This document shows positions 1 through 7,950 of a stretch of DNA of 52,597 bases, one piece after another (the stretch's first letter is position 1; each line of letters opens with the position of its first letter). The notes below the pieces were generated by a model. That model was given only the letters and a program-made list of their open reading frames with translations. It was not told the origin of the DNA and made no database searches. Source of the stretch: RGIG7213 sp045540335 (lineage in GTDB: Bacteria > Bacillota > Clostridia > Oscillospirales > CAG-272); NCBI GenBank assembly GCA_045540335.1, contig JAZQHC010000025.1:1-52597 (forward strand). Direction: 5' to 3'. The position numbers and the translations under genes were made by a program.

Positions 1-1
1 G

Positions 2-211
2 CTTGACAGTAAGAACCGCCGTAGAAGAAAAGCGCCGCCTATACCAAAAGTGGTAGAGCTGTATCAGGAGTACGCGCAGAACCAGATAGGCAAAATTTTC
101 GACGGAAAGTACGACTGGAGCGTATTCGAAAAAGAAGACAACACAAATGGAAAAGTAACAGGCTTGAAAGTGCTAATGAAAGCATATAGCAAGGCAAAAG
201 TAGTAAGTTGA
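2..211 (+). CDS. Partial CDS, C-terminal 69 residues of an unidentified, possibly mobile-element protein
   Basis: An open frame runs from the window edge to TGA at 209-211, so only the C-terminus is present. It starts with a basic stretch (several Arg/Lys in the first ten residues) and continues with a charged Tyr-, Asp- and Lys-rich region. I do not recognise the family. A basic, lysine-rich tail next to non-coding DNA at a contig edge fits a transposase or other repeated gene that stopped assembly, but that is inference. Two similar TTGACAC motifs follow at 208-214 and 279-285 and could belong to an element end; no inverted repeat could be tested because the other end is missing. Confidence 0.5.
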   Translation, partial: LDSKNRRRRKAPPIPKVVELYQEYAQNQIGKIFDGKYDWSVFEKEDNTNGKVTGLKVLMKAYSKAKVVS

Positions 212-304
212 CACAAAATCGGGAGTTTTCGTTAAAATGTCGAGTGTGGCAGAAATTTTTGAAATCCCAAGAATAACTTGACACCACCTCTGTGAATTGA
301 ACTA

Positions 305-333
305 TTGACAAATCGGAAGTTTTGTGTTAATAT
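305..333 (+). promoter_or_regulatory. Promoter for the riboswitch/ABC transporter transcript
   Basis: TTGACA at 305-310 and TAATAT at 328-333 are separated by 17 bp. The predicted start near 340 coincides with the 5' end of the riboswitch aptamer. The -10 matches consensus at 4 of 6 positions. Confidence 0.6.
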
Positions 334-339
334 TACTAT

Positions 340-472
340 TGATGTGAGGGAGTAGCGAGCGCGGTCACGCGTAGCAAGTCAACACACTGGCCTTTTCGGT
401 CTGGCTTGTTTTAAATTGCGAGACTCATGTATATCTGCAAAGCTATGCATGGAGTCTTTATATACTTTTTTG
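340..472 (+). promoter_or_regulatory. yybP-ykoY (Mn2+) riboswitch, copy 1, with terminator-type expression platform
   Basis: The aptamer carries the conserved GAGGGAGTAG box at about 346-355, a GTCAACA...CTGG segment at about 378-390 and the closing GAGACTCA at about 420-427. GTGAG and CTCAT pair as P1. The 3' strand of P1 (AGACTCATG) can instead pair with CATGGAGTCT near 447-457 to form a long hairpin with an imperfect U-rich tail, the expected ligand-dependent terminator. Riboswitches of this class sense Mn2+ and usually switch on Mn exporters. Here the next gene is a MacB/FtsX-like ABC exporter. Confidence 0.82.
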
Positions 473-480
473 TTTTTGAC

Positions 481-517
481 GCCAAGTATGGTTTTGCCGT
501 ACTTGGCTTTTTATTTT
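481..517 (+). terminator. Second intrinsic terminator between riboswitch and ABC operon
   Basis: GCCAAGTA and TACTTGGC form an 8-bp stem extended by TGG/CCG around a TTTTG loop, followed by TTTTTATTTT. It is a strong hairpin about 20 nt before the ABC ATPase start, so transcripts from the riboswitch promoter must pass two terminators in series. Confidence 0.8.
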
Positions 518-536
518 CAAGAAAGGAAATTGACTT

Positions 537-1238
537 ATGTTTATTGAAGTAAAAAACGCTGTAAAGCAATACCTTCAGGGCGATGCCTCTGTTCGTGCGT
601 TGGATAGCGCTTGCTTTTCTATGGAAAAAGGAGAAATTGGTGTCATTCTTGGGGCTTCGGGTTCGGGTAAAAGCACATTGATGAATATGATAGGCGGTAT
701 CGACAAGCTTGACGAAGGTTCGATAACCGTTGACGGAGTTGAGATAAGCGGATACAGCCAAAAACAGCTTGTTGAATACCGTAGAGAAAAAATCGGATTT
801 GTGTTTCAGTTTTACAATCTCATACCTAACCTTACGGCAAGGGAAAACATCGAAACCACAAAAGAAATAGCAACAAACGGTGGTATTGATGTTGATGAAG
901 TTGTTGAAAAGTTGGATATAACACCTTTCGCAAACCGTTATCCAAGCGAGCTTTCGGGCGGTCAGCAACAAAGAGTTGCAATTGCGAGAGCTATTGTGAA
1001 AAATCCTGCACTGTTGCTTTGCGACGAGTTGACCGGTGCATTGGATTCAAAATCTGCAAGAGAGGTGCTTGCCTTTATCGAAAAGGTAAATAAAACTTAT
1101 AATACCACAATACTAATCATCACTCACAACGAAGAAATTCGTTGCTTTGCCGACCGAATCATTCGTGTTAAAGACGGCAAGGTTGTTTCTCAAGAAAAAA
1201 ACGCAAACAAAATAAGCGTTGCAGAATTGAATTTGTAA
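537..1238 (+). CDS. ABC transporter ATP-binding protein, MacB/LolD-like
   Basis: A 233-residue ATPase that would power the FtsX-type permease encoded next. Walker A GASGSGKST is at residues 39-47, the signature LSGGQ at 139-143, the Walker B Asp-Glu at 163-164 and the switch His in an ITHN motif near the C-terminus. The size and the LSGGQQQRVAIARAI block are typical of the MacB/LolD/FtsE group, which couples to extracytoplasmic work such as lipoprotein or peptide export rather than import. The start is supported by AAAGGAAA about nine bases upstream. It lies just downstream of a Mn2+-type riboswitch and a second terminator. The substrate cannot be told from sequence. Confidence 0.9.
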   Translation: MFIEVKNAVKQYLQGDASVRALDSACFSMEKGEIGVILGASGSGKSTLMNMIGGIDKLDEGSITVDGVEISGYSQKQLVEYRREKIGFVFQFYNLIPNLTARENIETTKEIATNGGIDVDEVVEKLDITPFANRYPSELSGGQQQRVAIARAIVKNPALLLCDELTGALDSKSAREVLAFIEKVNKTYNTTILIITHNEEIRCFADRIIRVKDGKVVSQEKNANKISVAELNL

Positions 1239-1251
1239 AGCGAGATTTGAT

Positions 1252-3489
1252 ATGAAAACAATTAACCGTACAATATTTCGCAGTATGAAATCCAACCTGT
1301 CTTATTATATTTCCATTGTCCTGCTTACTGCATTGACAGTTTTTCTTGTGACTGTTGTCTTTTCGAATGCATATATGGTTGTGGGTGACATCGAAAAGGT
1401 TATGACAAACGGAAATGTCGAATCGGGTCAATTTCTTACGGCATTGCCCTTAACTCAGGAAAACATCAAAGTAATTGAAGGAAAATTTGATGTTTTAATT
1501 GAAGAAAATGGGTATTTGGATATTTCGGTTGGAGATAAATCCTATCGAATTTTCAAGCCTTCCGAGAAGATTAACAAATATCAATTACTGGAAGGCAATA
1601 ATGTTCAAAACAAATATGAAATACTTTTGGACAGAGATTTTGCCACTTCCAACGATATTAAAATTGGCGACTCATATAAAATCGGCAACGTGGAATTCAA
1701 GGTTGTGGGTTTGGCTATTCGCCCCGACTATATTTACTCTCCCAAAAATCTTACAGATGCTTGGGTTGACAAGGCGAATTTTGCAATGGTGCAAATAGAT
1801 TCAGCGACCTATAATGAGTTAGCTTCCGAAAAGGAATGGAACAGCTCGGCATATTATTCGGTTGTCTATAACAATGACGACAATACCGAAGGCTTCCGCC
1901 GTTATATTTACGACAATTACGGTGCATATTCATATATGTCCTCCGATTCCAACACACGAATCAGCAAACCCCAAAATGCAGGAATCGAAATGCTTATGTT
2001 GGCTTGGTTCATCGGACCTTTACTGTTTGCAGTCATAGTAATGCTCATTTCGGTGGTTATCGGAAGAATGATGGAGCGTGAGAAAAAGCACATCGGAACA
2101 TTGTTATCTTTCGGATACCGAAATCACGAAATCGCTCTGCATTATTCGGTTTATGCGGTCATTCCTGCCGTTATTGGCGGTATTTTAGGCTTGCTCTTAG
2201 CTGTTTTTGTGGGCGAGGGAGTTGCAATGTATTTCGTTTATGACTATCAGCTCATAAACTATGATTATTACATTCGCCCTATCGCCGCAATAATTTGTTT
2301 AGCTGTTCCAACTGTTCTTTATGGTTTGGTTGCATATTCAAAAGCGAATAAAATGTTCAAAAAGAGTATAGTGTCTCTCTTAACAGAGCGTGAAGATGAT
2401 ACTCTCAAAAAACGTCATCTTCTTGAAACAAGCAAAATGAACTTCAAAAGCAAATTCAAAATCAGAGAATTATTCTCCCACCCTGCCAGAACCTTTTTGG
2501 TTTTGATCTGCTTGTTTTTGAGTGCATTTATGAGCTTGTTCGGATTTGCATTGGGAGATACTGTCGATAGAATGACTGAAAACGGCATTGCAAGCTGCGC
2601 GGTATATAAATACAACTATTATCTAAATCAAATGGTTTCCCATAACGAATTCGGCGGACTGAATGGTATTTCGGTTTCATACGAAATTAGTGACAACGGA
2701 AACTCCATTACATTAAACGGAACACCAACAAACAGCGAATTTGATAATATGGAGCTTTTGGAGGGTGAATATTCAGATAAAGGGTGTTATATTTCAAACG
2801 CAGTTGCAATTGAACGAAGCTTACATAAAGGTGATTCCATAAAGATTCGAAATACGGTAACAATGGAAGAAACCGAAATAAAAATCGATGGTATTGTCAA
2901 TGATAATACCCAACAAGCCATTTATACATCCTACGAAAATGCAAAAACGGTTATCGGAATAGAAGAAAACTATTTCAATGTGATCTATTCCAACGAAGAA
3001 TTGGATATCCCGGGCGATAAATTGGCATACACAAGTGACAGTCAAAGCATCCTCGACATTCTCGATACCGCTATGACAGCTTTGAACGGATTTGTTTACG
3101 GTTTGGTGTTTATTGGCTGTATGCTTGGTATTATTTCGGTTTACTTAATTGTGAATATGCTTATTGAAGAAAACAAATCCAATATTTCAATGCTGAAAGT
3201 ATTGGGATACCGAAACAACGAAATTAACCGCATTATTTTGAGTACAAATCATATTCTGGTCGTAATCGGTTTTGTGTTGTCGCTTCCTTTGTGTTATGGT
3301 TCGTTAAGTCTTTTGAGCAAAATCGCAATTCCCTTTATGCATGTGGTGCTTGAACCACATATTGCAATAAGCTCGATTTTGTTAAACCTTGCGATAATTC
3401 TTGCGAGCTATTTTCTTTCCCTTTTCTTGCTTTGCAGAAAAGTTGATAAAATTGATATGGTGATCGCTCTCAAAGGCAACCGTGAATAA
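1252..3489 (+). CDS. ABC transporter permease with two FtsX domains
   Basis: A 745-residue membrane protein. There is one N-terminal membrane segment (about residues 13-35), a large extracytoplasmic region, a first FtsX-like three-helix bundle at about 250-380, a second extracytoplasmic region, and a second FtsX bundle at about 610-740 with the typical MLKVLGYRNNEI-like cytoplasmic coupling turn. This 8-10 helix arrangement is used by permeases of antimicrobial-peptide resistance and lipoprotein-release exporters in Bacillota. It starts 13 bp after the ATPase stop, so the two form an operon, closed by the hairpin at 3506-3535. No sensor kinase or response regulator lies nearby in the window. 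Confidence 0.88.
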   Translation: MKTINRTIFRSMKSNLSYYISIVLLTALTVFLVTVVFSNAYMVVGDIEKVMTNGNVESGQFLTALPLTQENIKVIEGKFDVLIEENGYLDISVGDKSYRIFKPSEKINKYQLLEGNNVQNKYEILLDRDFATSNDIKIGDSYKIGNVEFKVVGLAIRPDYIYSPKNLTDAWVDKANFAMVQIDSATYNELASEKEWNSSAYYSVVYNNDDNTEGFRRYIYDNYGAYSYMSSDSNTRISKPQNAGIEMLMLAWFIGPLLFAVIVMLISVVIGRMMEREKKHIGTLLSFGYRNHEIALHYSVYAVIPAVIGGILGLLLAVFVGEGVAMYFVYDYQLINYDYYIRPIAAIICLAVPTVLYGLVAYSKANKMFKKSIVSLLTEREDDTLKKRHLLETSKMNFKSKFKIRELFSHPARTFLVLICLFLSAFMSLFGFALGDTVDRMTENGIASCAVYKYNYYLNQMVSHNEFGGLNGISVSYEISDNGNSITLNGTPTNSEFDNMELLEGEYSDKGCYISNAVAIERSLHKGDSIKIRNTVTMEETEIKIDGIVNDNTQQAIYTSYENAKTVIGIEENYFNVIYSNEELDIPGDKLAYTSDSQSILDILDTAMTALNGFVYGLVFIGCMLGIISVYLIVNMLIEENKSNISMLKVLGYRNNEINRIILSTNHILVVIGFVLSLPLCYGSLSLLSKIAIPFMHVVLEPHIAISSILLNLAIILASYFLSLFLLCRKVDKIDMVIALKGNRE

Positions 3490-3505
3490 AACTGATACTC
3501 AACAA

Positions 3506-3535
3506 AACGGCATCGTATTTACGGTGCTGTTTTTT
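3506..3535 (+). terminator. Terminator of the ABC transporter operon
   Basis: A 12-bp stem (AACGGCATCGTA with TACGGTGCTGTT, two G-T pairs) is followed by a T run, 17 bp after the permease stop. Confidence 0.8.
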
Positions 3536-3579
3536 ATAATTTCTGCTATACCCCTTATATTTGTTTTGTCTTTCAAAAA

Positions 3580-3783
3580 CGCATCCCCTTTATCTTTGCT
3601 GTTCCATGGATAGGAGATATGCTGTGGATGATGAAAAGCCCTGTTGTGATGATCATATTGTTAGCGGCGGCAATACTGCTTGTAGAGTTGTCGTTCCGCG
3701 ATGGTAAATCCGAAAAGGTGGAAGAGCAGGAAAAATTAAAAGCGGAGATTCGCGAATTGATGAAAGAATTAAATAAAGATTAA
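3580..3783 (+). pseudogene. C-terminal remnant of a SipW/archaeal-type signal peptidase I
   Basis: The frame ending at TAA 3781-3783 reads IPFIFAVPWIGDMLWMMKSP, then a hydrophobic helix and a Lys/Glu-rich tail. This resembles the C-terminal membrane anchor of SipW-type signal peptidases, with the catalytic part (Ser and His) missing upstream, where the ABC terminator lies instead. An ATG at 3619 would give a 54-residue protein, but AGGAG is only about two bases from it; ATG 3628 is better spaced. The following genes look like SipW-type export substrates, which supports the assignment. It could instead be a genuine small membrane protein. Confidence 0.5.
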
Positions 3784-3803
3784 CCGAAGGGGGAGGATTC
3801 ATC

Positions 3804-4133
3804 GTGCGTGAAAACAGAAAAAATTATGTAATTGCGTTTCGTGCGGCTGCGGTCCTCCTTGTTTTGTTGATGCTTTCTACTTGTATTCTTGCAGGCAGAT
3901 TTGCAAGATATGCTTCTGTCGCCTTCGGCAACGATACTGCCGTTGTTGCAAAATTCTGGTTTACTGAAAGTGGGGATATTTATACCGAGGTAAACGTAAG
4001 TCTTTTTCCTACGGATACGGTATGGAAGATATTTCAAGTTCATAATGCGGGCGAGGTCGATAAAACACAAGATGATTATGTCGGTAAGGTAGATTTGATT
4101 GTTTTAACAAGTACCGCAACACAGATAGACTAA
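3804..4133 (+). CDS. SipW-dependent-type exported protein, probably shortened
   Basis: A 109-residue protein starting at GTG 3804, seven bases after GGGGGAGG. The N-terminus has Arg/Lys residues, a hydrophobic helix and then LAGRFARYAS, the style of signal peptide cleaved by SipW-type peptidases (as in TasA/camelysin relatives). About 60 residues of a beta-type domain follow. Proteins of this kind in Clostridia are, as I recall, usually longer, so this copy may be truncated. It lies 20 bp after a signal-peptidase remnant and 19 bp before a similar small gene. Function unknown; family resemblance rests on the signal region only. Confidence 0.6.
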   Translation: MRENRKNYVIAFRAAAVLLVLLMLSTCILAGRFARYASVAFGNDTAVVAKFWFTESGDIYTEVNVSLFPTDTVWKIFQVHNAGEVDKTQDDYVGKVDLIVLTSTATQID

Positions 4134-4152
4134 AGAAAGGAAGGCCGATAGA

Positions 4153-4320
4153 ATGGCACGTGAATACGAGAAAAAACGAAAAACGGGCGTGGTATATCTT
4201 TTGGTGCTTCTTTTAATTTTATTGGCTGCGGTTGTTTGGGGAATCGTTGCAAAATATACGCAACGTCACGAAAATCAGCTTCTTGCCGAGGCAAGCCGAT
4301 TTTATTTACAACCCTTGTGA
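4153..4320 (+). CDS. Small single-helix membrane protein, possible 5' fragment of a SipW-cluster gene
   Basis: A 55-residue frame preceded by GAAAGGAAGG. It has a basic start (MAREYEKKRK), one membrane helix (about residues 13-30) and then a charged segment ending ASRFYLQPL before TGA. The organisation resembles the beginning of longer SipW-cluster proteins, in which the frame continues past this point, so it may be a truncated gene. No function can be assigned. Confidence 0.5.
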   Translation: MAREYEKKRKTGVVYLLVLLLILLAAVVWGIVAKYTQRHENQLLAEASRFYLQPL

Positions 4321-4371
4321 GAATTTGCAATAAGGATTAAGACCATTCCGCAGAGATTTTCTTGTTATGTT

Positions 4372-4401
4372 AAAAAGGCAACTGCGTTTTGCAGTTGCCT
4401 T
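4372..4401 (-). terminator. Terminator of the Kef-type antiporter gene
   Basis: AAGGCAACTGC and GCAGTTGCCTT form an 11-bp stem around GTTTT. On the minus strand it is followed by a T run and lies about 40 bp past the antiporter stop. On the plus strand the tail is weak. Confidence 0.75.
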
Positions 4402-4439
4402 AAAGTGAATTGTTTTAAGCGGATATGTAAGTTTTTGCT

Positions 4440-5729
4440 TTATTTAACTTTGCTTGCCAGGTGTTCTTCTCTGGCGCTTACCCTGCCTTCTTTTTTGATG
4501 TCGCCTGCTTTCGTAAGGGCGATCTTCGTAAGGAACGGGCCAACGATTTCATAAATAAGAACTGCAAATAATGTGATGTTACGCACGATAGCACCCTCAG
4601 GCCCAAGCTCTACTGCCTTTATTGCCATGCCAAGCGCAACACCTGCTTGCGGCAACAATGTAATTCCAAGATACTTTACGATATTGGGATTACATTTTGT
4701 CATAACGGCGCTTATTCTTGCGCCGAAGTACTTACCAAAGGAACGTGAAATAATGTAAACGATACCTACGATAACGACAGCTATGTCTGAAAATACAGAC
4801 AATTCAAGCTCTGCTCCGCTGATAACGAAAAACAGAATAAGTATGGGTGTTGTCCATCTGTCAGCTCTCTCCATAAGTTCTTCAGAAAAATCGCATACAT
4901 TGCAGAAAACAGTTCCAAGCATCATGCAGGCAAGCAGGGAAGAAAAACCGATATGTATCGGTCCTAAATCGAATTTAAGACAGGATATGGCAACTGTCAT
5001 CATAACAAAGGTAACGGAAACTGCCATGCGTTTGGAGCGAGAATGGAAATATCTTTCGCAAAGAGTGAATAACAAACCCATTATAAAGCCGAGCAAAAGA
5101 GAAACAATAACTTCAACAAGCGGTTCAAGTATTACCGAAATAATATCAACAGCGCCCATGCTTAAGGATTTTGCAATTCCAAACGAAATTGCGAATACAA
5201 CAAGCCCTACGGCGTCGTCAAGCGCAACAACGGGAAGCAAAATATCGGTAACAGGTCCCTTTGCTTTGTATTGCTTAACAACCATAAGTGTTGCGGCGGG
5301 TGCAGTTGCCGTTGCAACTGATGCTAAAACGACAGCAACAGGAATGGAAATAACATCAGGCATCAAGAAGTGGAACCCTATAAGAACAGCATCTACCGCT
5401 ATCGTTGTGAAAACTGCCTGAAATACGCCGATAACAGTCGCTTGCTTTCCGATTTTTTTCAGCTGCGCCAAACGAAATTCGTTGCCCATGGCAAATGCGA
5501 TAAAGCCAAGCGCAAGATCTGATATTATTCCAAATCCTTCAAGCTGTTCTGTGGTTATACCGATTCCGGGAATGTTAAATGAACCAAGCATGAATGGCCC
5601 GACAATAATACCGGATACAAGATAAGCGGTAACAGCGGGAAGCTGTATTCGCTTTGCAAGCCTTGAAAGCAGAAGTCCTGCAAGCAAGGCGATTGATAAA
5701 CTAAGCAAAATGCTTGCTGTATGCGTCAT
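4440..5729 (-). CDS. Kef/CPA2-type cation:proton antiporter
   Basis: A 429-residue polytopic membrane protein of the monovalent cation:proton antiporter-2 type, with about 12 helices and no C-terminal RCK/TrkA domain. Conserved features are the N-terminal LAGLLLSRLAKRI-PAVTAYLVSGI region and the ALDDAVG motif in the middle, where paired Asp residues form the ion-binding site. The start at ATG 5729 is chosen because AAGAGG lies seven bases upstream; an earlier in-frame start would add 16 unconserved residues. It is a single-gene unit, divergent from the lic operon. Transported ion (Na+ or K+) not determinable. Confidence 0.85.
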   Translation of the reverse strand: MTHTASILLSLSIALLAGLLLSRLAKRIQLPAVTAYLVSGIIVGPFMLGSFNIPGIGITTEQLEGFGIISDLALGFIAFAMGNEFRLAQLKKIGKQATVIGVFQAVFTTIAVDAVLIGFHFLMPDVISIPVAVVLASVATATAPAATLMVVKQYKAKGPVTDILLPVVALDDAVGLVVFAISFGIAKSLSMGAVDIISVILEPLVEVIVSLLLGFIMGLLFTLCERYFHSRSKRMAVSVTFVMMTVAISCLKFDLGPIHIGFSSLLACMMLGTVFCNVCDFSEELMERADRWTTPILILFFVISGAELELSVFSDIAVVIVGIVYIISRSFGKYFGARISAVMTKCNPNIVKYLGITLLPQAGVALGMAIKAVELGPEGAIVRNITLFAVLIYEIVGPFLTKIALTKAGDIKKEGRVSAREEHLASKVK

Positions 5730-6167
5730 AAAATACCTCTTGAAAATAAAATTTGATTTACGTAATTGAAAATACAAGTATTATTTAAGGGTACAGAATA
5801 CACTCTTGAATAATTCCGCGTAATTGCAATTTATAAATAATTATAATATCACATGCTTTTTAAAAAATCTATATGTACTGTGGGTAAAAATGAAAATTTT
5901 CTTTATGTTCATATTTTACGACTGTTTGAAGCATTTCGCAGAAAAAGCACTTAATCTTTTTCAAATAGGAATAATTGCGGCTTTTACATTTAAAAATGGT
6001 AATTTAAAATCATAAATATCATGCACCTTCAAATGCGGCAGGCAATATTTATTCACCATACACGACAAGAAACTTTACTTTTAAATAATCATTGACAATA
6101 ATAATAGTTAATGCTATAATACACTCGTTGAATTTTTGGTTATTATCATCTTGGAAGGAAATTTAAG
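5730..6167. other. Divergent intergenic region between antiporter and lic operon
   Basis: These 438 bp of AT-rich DNA separate two divergent genes. The plus-strand promoter at 6092-6120 is the only clear signal. A 63-codon open frame at 5824-6015 has no ribosome binding site and low-complexity AT-driven composition, so I do not call it a gene. No convincing minus-strand promoter or structured RNA was seen. Confidence 0.6.
6092..6120 (+). promoter_or_regulatory. Promoter of the lic/teichoic acid operon
   Basis: Perfect TTGACA (6092-6097) and TATAAT (6115-6120) with a 17-bp spacer, 47 bp before licC. AAGGAA precedes the ATG. Confidence 0.9.
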
Positions 6168-7037
6168 ATGTATATTGTTGATAATGCGGTAATTATGGCT
6201 GCGGGTACATCAAGCAGGTTTGCCCCGCTTTCGTACGAAATGCCGAAAGCACTTATAACCGTTAAGGGCGAGGTTCTTATTGAAAGACAAATATGCCAAC
6301 TAAAGCAAGCGGGAATAAATGATATTTACGTTGTTACCGGATACAAAGCCGAAATGTTTGATTATCTGAAAGAAAAATTCGGTGTTCATCTTGTACATAA
6401 CCCTGATTTTTTGCAAAGAAATAACAATGCAAGCATTTATGCCGTTCGCGATGTCTTAAAAAATACGTATATATGCTCTGCAGATAATTATTTTTCGGAA
6501 AATCCGTTTGAAAAAGAAGTTCAAGACAGTTATTATTCTGCCGTTTTTGCTAATGGAAAAACGAAAGAATGGTGCATTTACTTTGACGAAAACGACGTAA
6601 TACGCAATGTTAATATCGGCGGCGAAAATGCTTGGTATATGCTTGGACACGTTTTTTGGAGCGAGGCGTTCAGCAAAAAGTTTATCGAGATATTAAATCG
6701 CGAATACGACCGCCCTCAAACATCAGACATGCTGTGGGAAAGCATTTACATAAACAATATTGATTGTCTTGATATGCGGATCAAAAAATACCGCGACGGC
6801 GTTATTTTTGAATTTGACACACTTGACGAGCTGCGTGAATTCGATGAAAGCTATGTAAACGATACACGGTCGGCTATTTTAAAAGAAATCGCATCAAAGC
6901 TTTCGTGCCGCGAAAGCGATATTAAAGACGTTACTGCGTATAAAGACGCCACGAATGCGGCTTCGGGCTTTACGTTTACTTGCAAAGCAAGGAAATACAA
7001 ATATTCGTACGTTGAAAAAACGTTGAAGGGAGAATAA
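6168..7037 (+). CDS. licC: CTP:phosphocholine cytidylyltransferase (LicC-like)
   Basis: A 289-residue sugar-nucleotidyltransferase-fold protein expected to convert phosphocholine and CTP to CDP-choline in the cytoplasm. The N-terminal signature MAAGTSSRF (residues about 10-18) with EMPKAL is the nucleotide-binding loop; NNNAS and SADNYF near residues 85-107 match the family's metal and substrate region. A C-terminal extension of about 60 residues follows the catalytic domain, as in several LicC relatives. It is the first gene of an operon with a choline-kinase-like gene 4 bp downstream and a permease next. A different CDP-alcohol substrate cannot be excluded. Confidence 0.85.
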   Translation: MYIVDNAVIMAAGTSSRFAPLSYEMPKALITVKGEVLIERQICQLKQAGINDIYVVTGYKAEMFDYLKEKFGVHLVHNPDFLQRNNNASIYAVRDVLKNTYICSADNYFSENPFEKEVQDSYYSAVFANGKTKEWCIYFDENDVIRNVNIGGENAWYMLGHVFWSEAFSKKFIEILNREYDRPQTSDMLWESIYINNIDCLDMRIKKYRDGVIFEFDTLDELREFDESYVNDTRSAILKEIASKLSCRESDIKDVTAYKDATNAASGFTFTCKARKYKYSYVEKTLKGE

Positions 7038-7041
7038 AAAG

Positions 7042-7950
7042 ATGAAAAACAACACAGAAAACGAGTATGCTTCCGTTAAGGAATTGCTGAAAAAGGTTTT
7101 GAATACGGATGAATACAGCGATATATGCCGTATGGGCGGTCTTACCAATCGTACGTACAAGGTAACTGTAAACGGGGAAGACTACGTTGTGCGTATTCCC
7201 GGCGAAGGCACGGAAGAGCTTATCAACCGCAAAGATGAAATGGTAAGCACAAGGCTTGCCTGCAAACTTGGCGTTGATGCGGAAATGCTTTATTTCGGGG
7301 AAGACGGGGCAAAGGTTACGCGCTACATAAACGAAGCCGTTACCATGTCTTCTGAAACGTTGAAGGAAGAAATCAATATAAAACGCGTGGCAGAAATATT
7401 TCAAAAGGTTCATTCTTGCGGCGAGGATACCGGCGTTCCGTTTGAGGTTTTTGAAATGGCAGGCGGATATGAAAAAATAATCAACGAAAAAAACGTACCG
7501 ATGTACGGCGATTACGGTGAAATCAAAAATAAAGTAATGACGATAAAAAAAGAGATCGACGCTTTGATCAACGCCAAAAAAGTTCCTTGCCATAACGACC
7601 CTCTTTGTGAAAACTGGGTACTCGGCGGCGAACGTATGTACCTAATAGATTGGGAATACGCGGGAATGAACGACGGTATGTGGGACGTTGCAGACGTTTC
7701 GATAGAAGCCGGATACGATAAGAAATGTGACGATATGCTTTTGTGTGCATATCTCGGAAGAACACCTGATACTACCGACAGAAAGCATTTTCTTGCAAGT
7801 AAAATATACGTTGATTATTTGTGGACGCTTTGGGCAAAGGCAAGAGTGCCTTACGATGGCCAACCTATGGAAGATTGGGCTGCCACAAGATATGCGCGTC
7901 TTAAAGGCTTTATAGGCGAATATATAAATATAAGCGGAGGAAATAAATAA
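7042..7950 (+). CDS. licA: Choline kinase-like phosphotransferase (LicA-like)
   Basis: A 302-residue kinase of the choline kinase/aminoglycoside phosphotransferase fold, expected to phosphorylate choline. It shows an N-terminal GGLTNRTYKV nucleotide loop (about residue 34), the catalytic CHNDPLCENW motif (HxDxxxxN, about residue 180) and IDWEYAG, the metal-binding Asp motif. It lies between licC (4 bp gap) and the permease gene, whose ATG shares the last A of this stop codon. The three-gene set is the core of the lic1 locus of Haemophilus and pneumococcus. Confidence 0.88.
   Translation: MKNNTENEYASVKELLKKVLNTDEYSDICRMGGLTNRTYKVTVNGEDYVVRIPGEGTEELINRKDEMVSTRLACKLGVDAEMLYFGEDGAKVTRYINEAVTMSSETLKEEINIKRVAEIFQKVHSCGEDTGVPFEVFEMAGGYEKIINEKNVPMYGDYGEIKNKVMTIKKEIDALINAKKVPCHNDPLCENWVLGGERMYLIDWEYAGMNDGMWDVADVSIEAGYDKKCDDMLLCAYLGRTPDTTDRKHFLASKIYVDYLWTLWAKARVPYDGQPMEDWAATRYARLKGFIGEYINISGGNK

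Noticed and set aside
4783..5421. 212-codon open frame antisense to the antiporter gene
   Set aside because: Its composition (Ser/Thr/Ala/Ile-rich) is what an antisense reading of membrane-protein codons gives; the minus-strand frame has family motifs and a ribosome binding site.
5824..6015. 63-codon plus-strand open frame in the antiporter/lic intergenic region
   Set aside because: No ribosome binding site, AT-driven Phe/Ile/Lys composition and no resemblance to any family.
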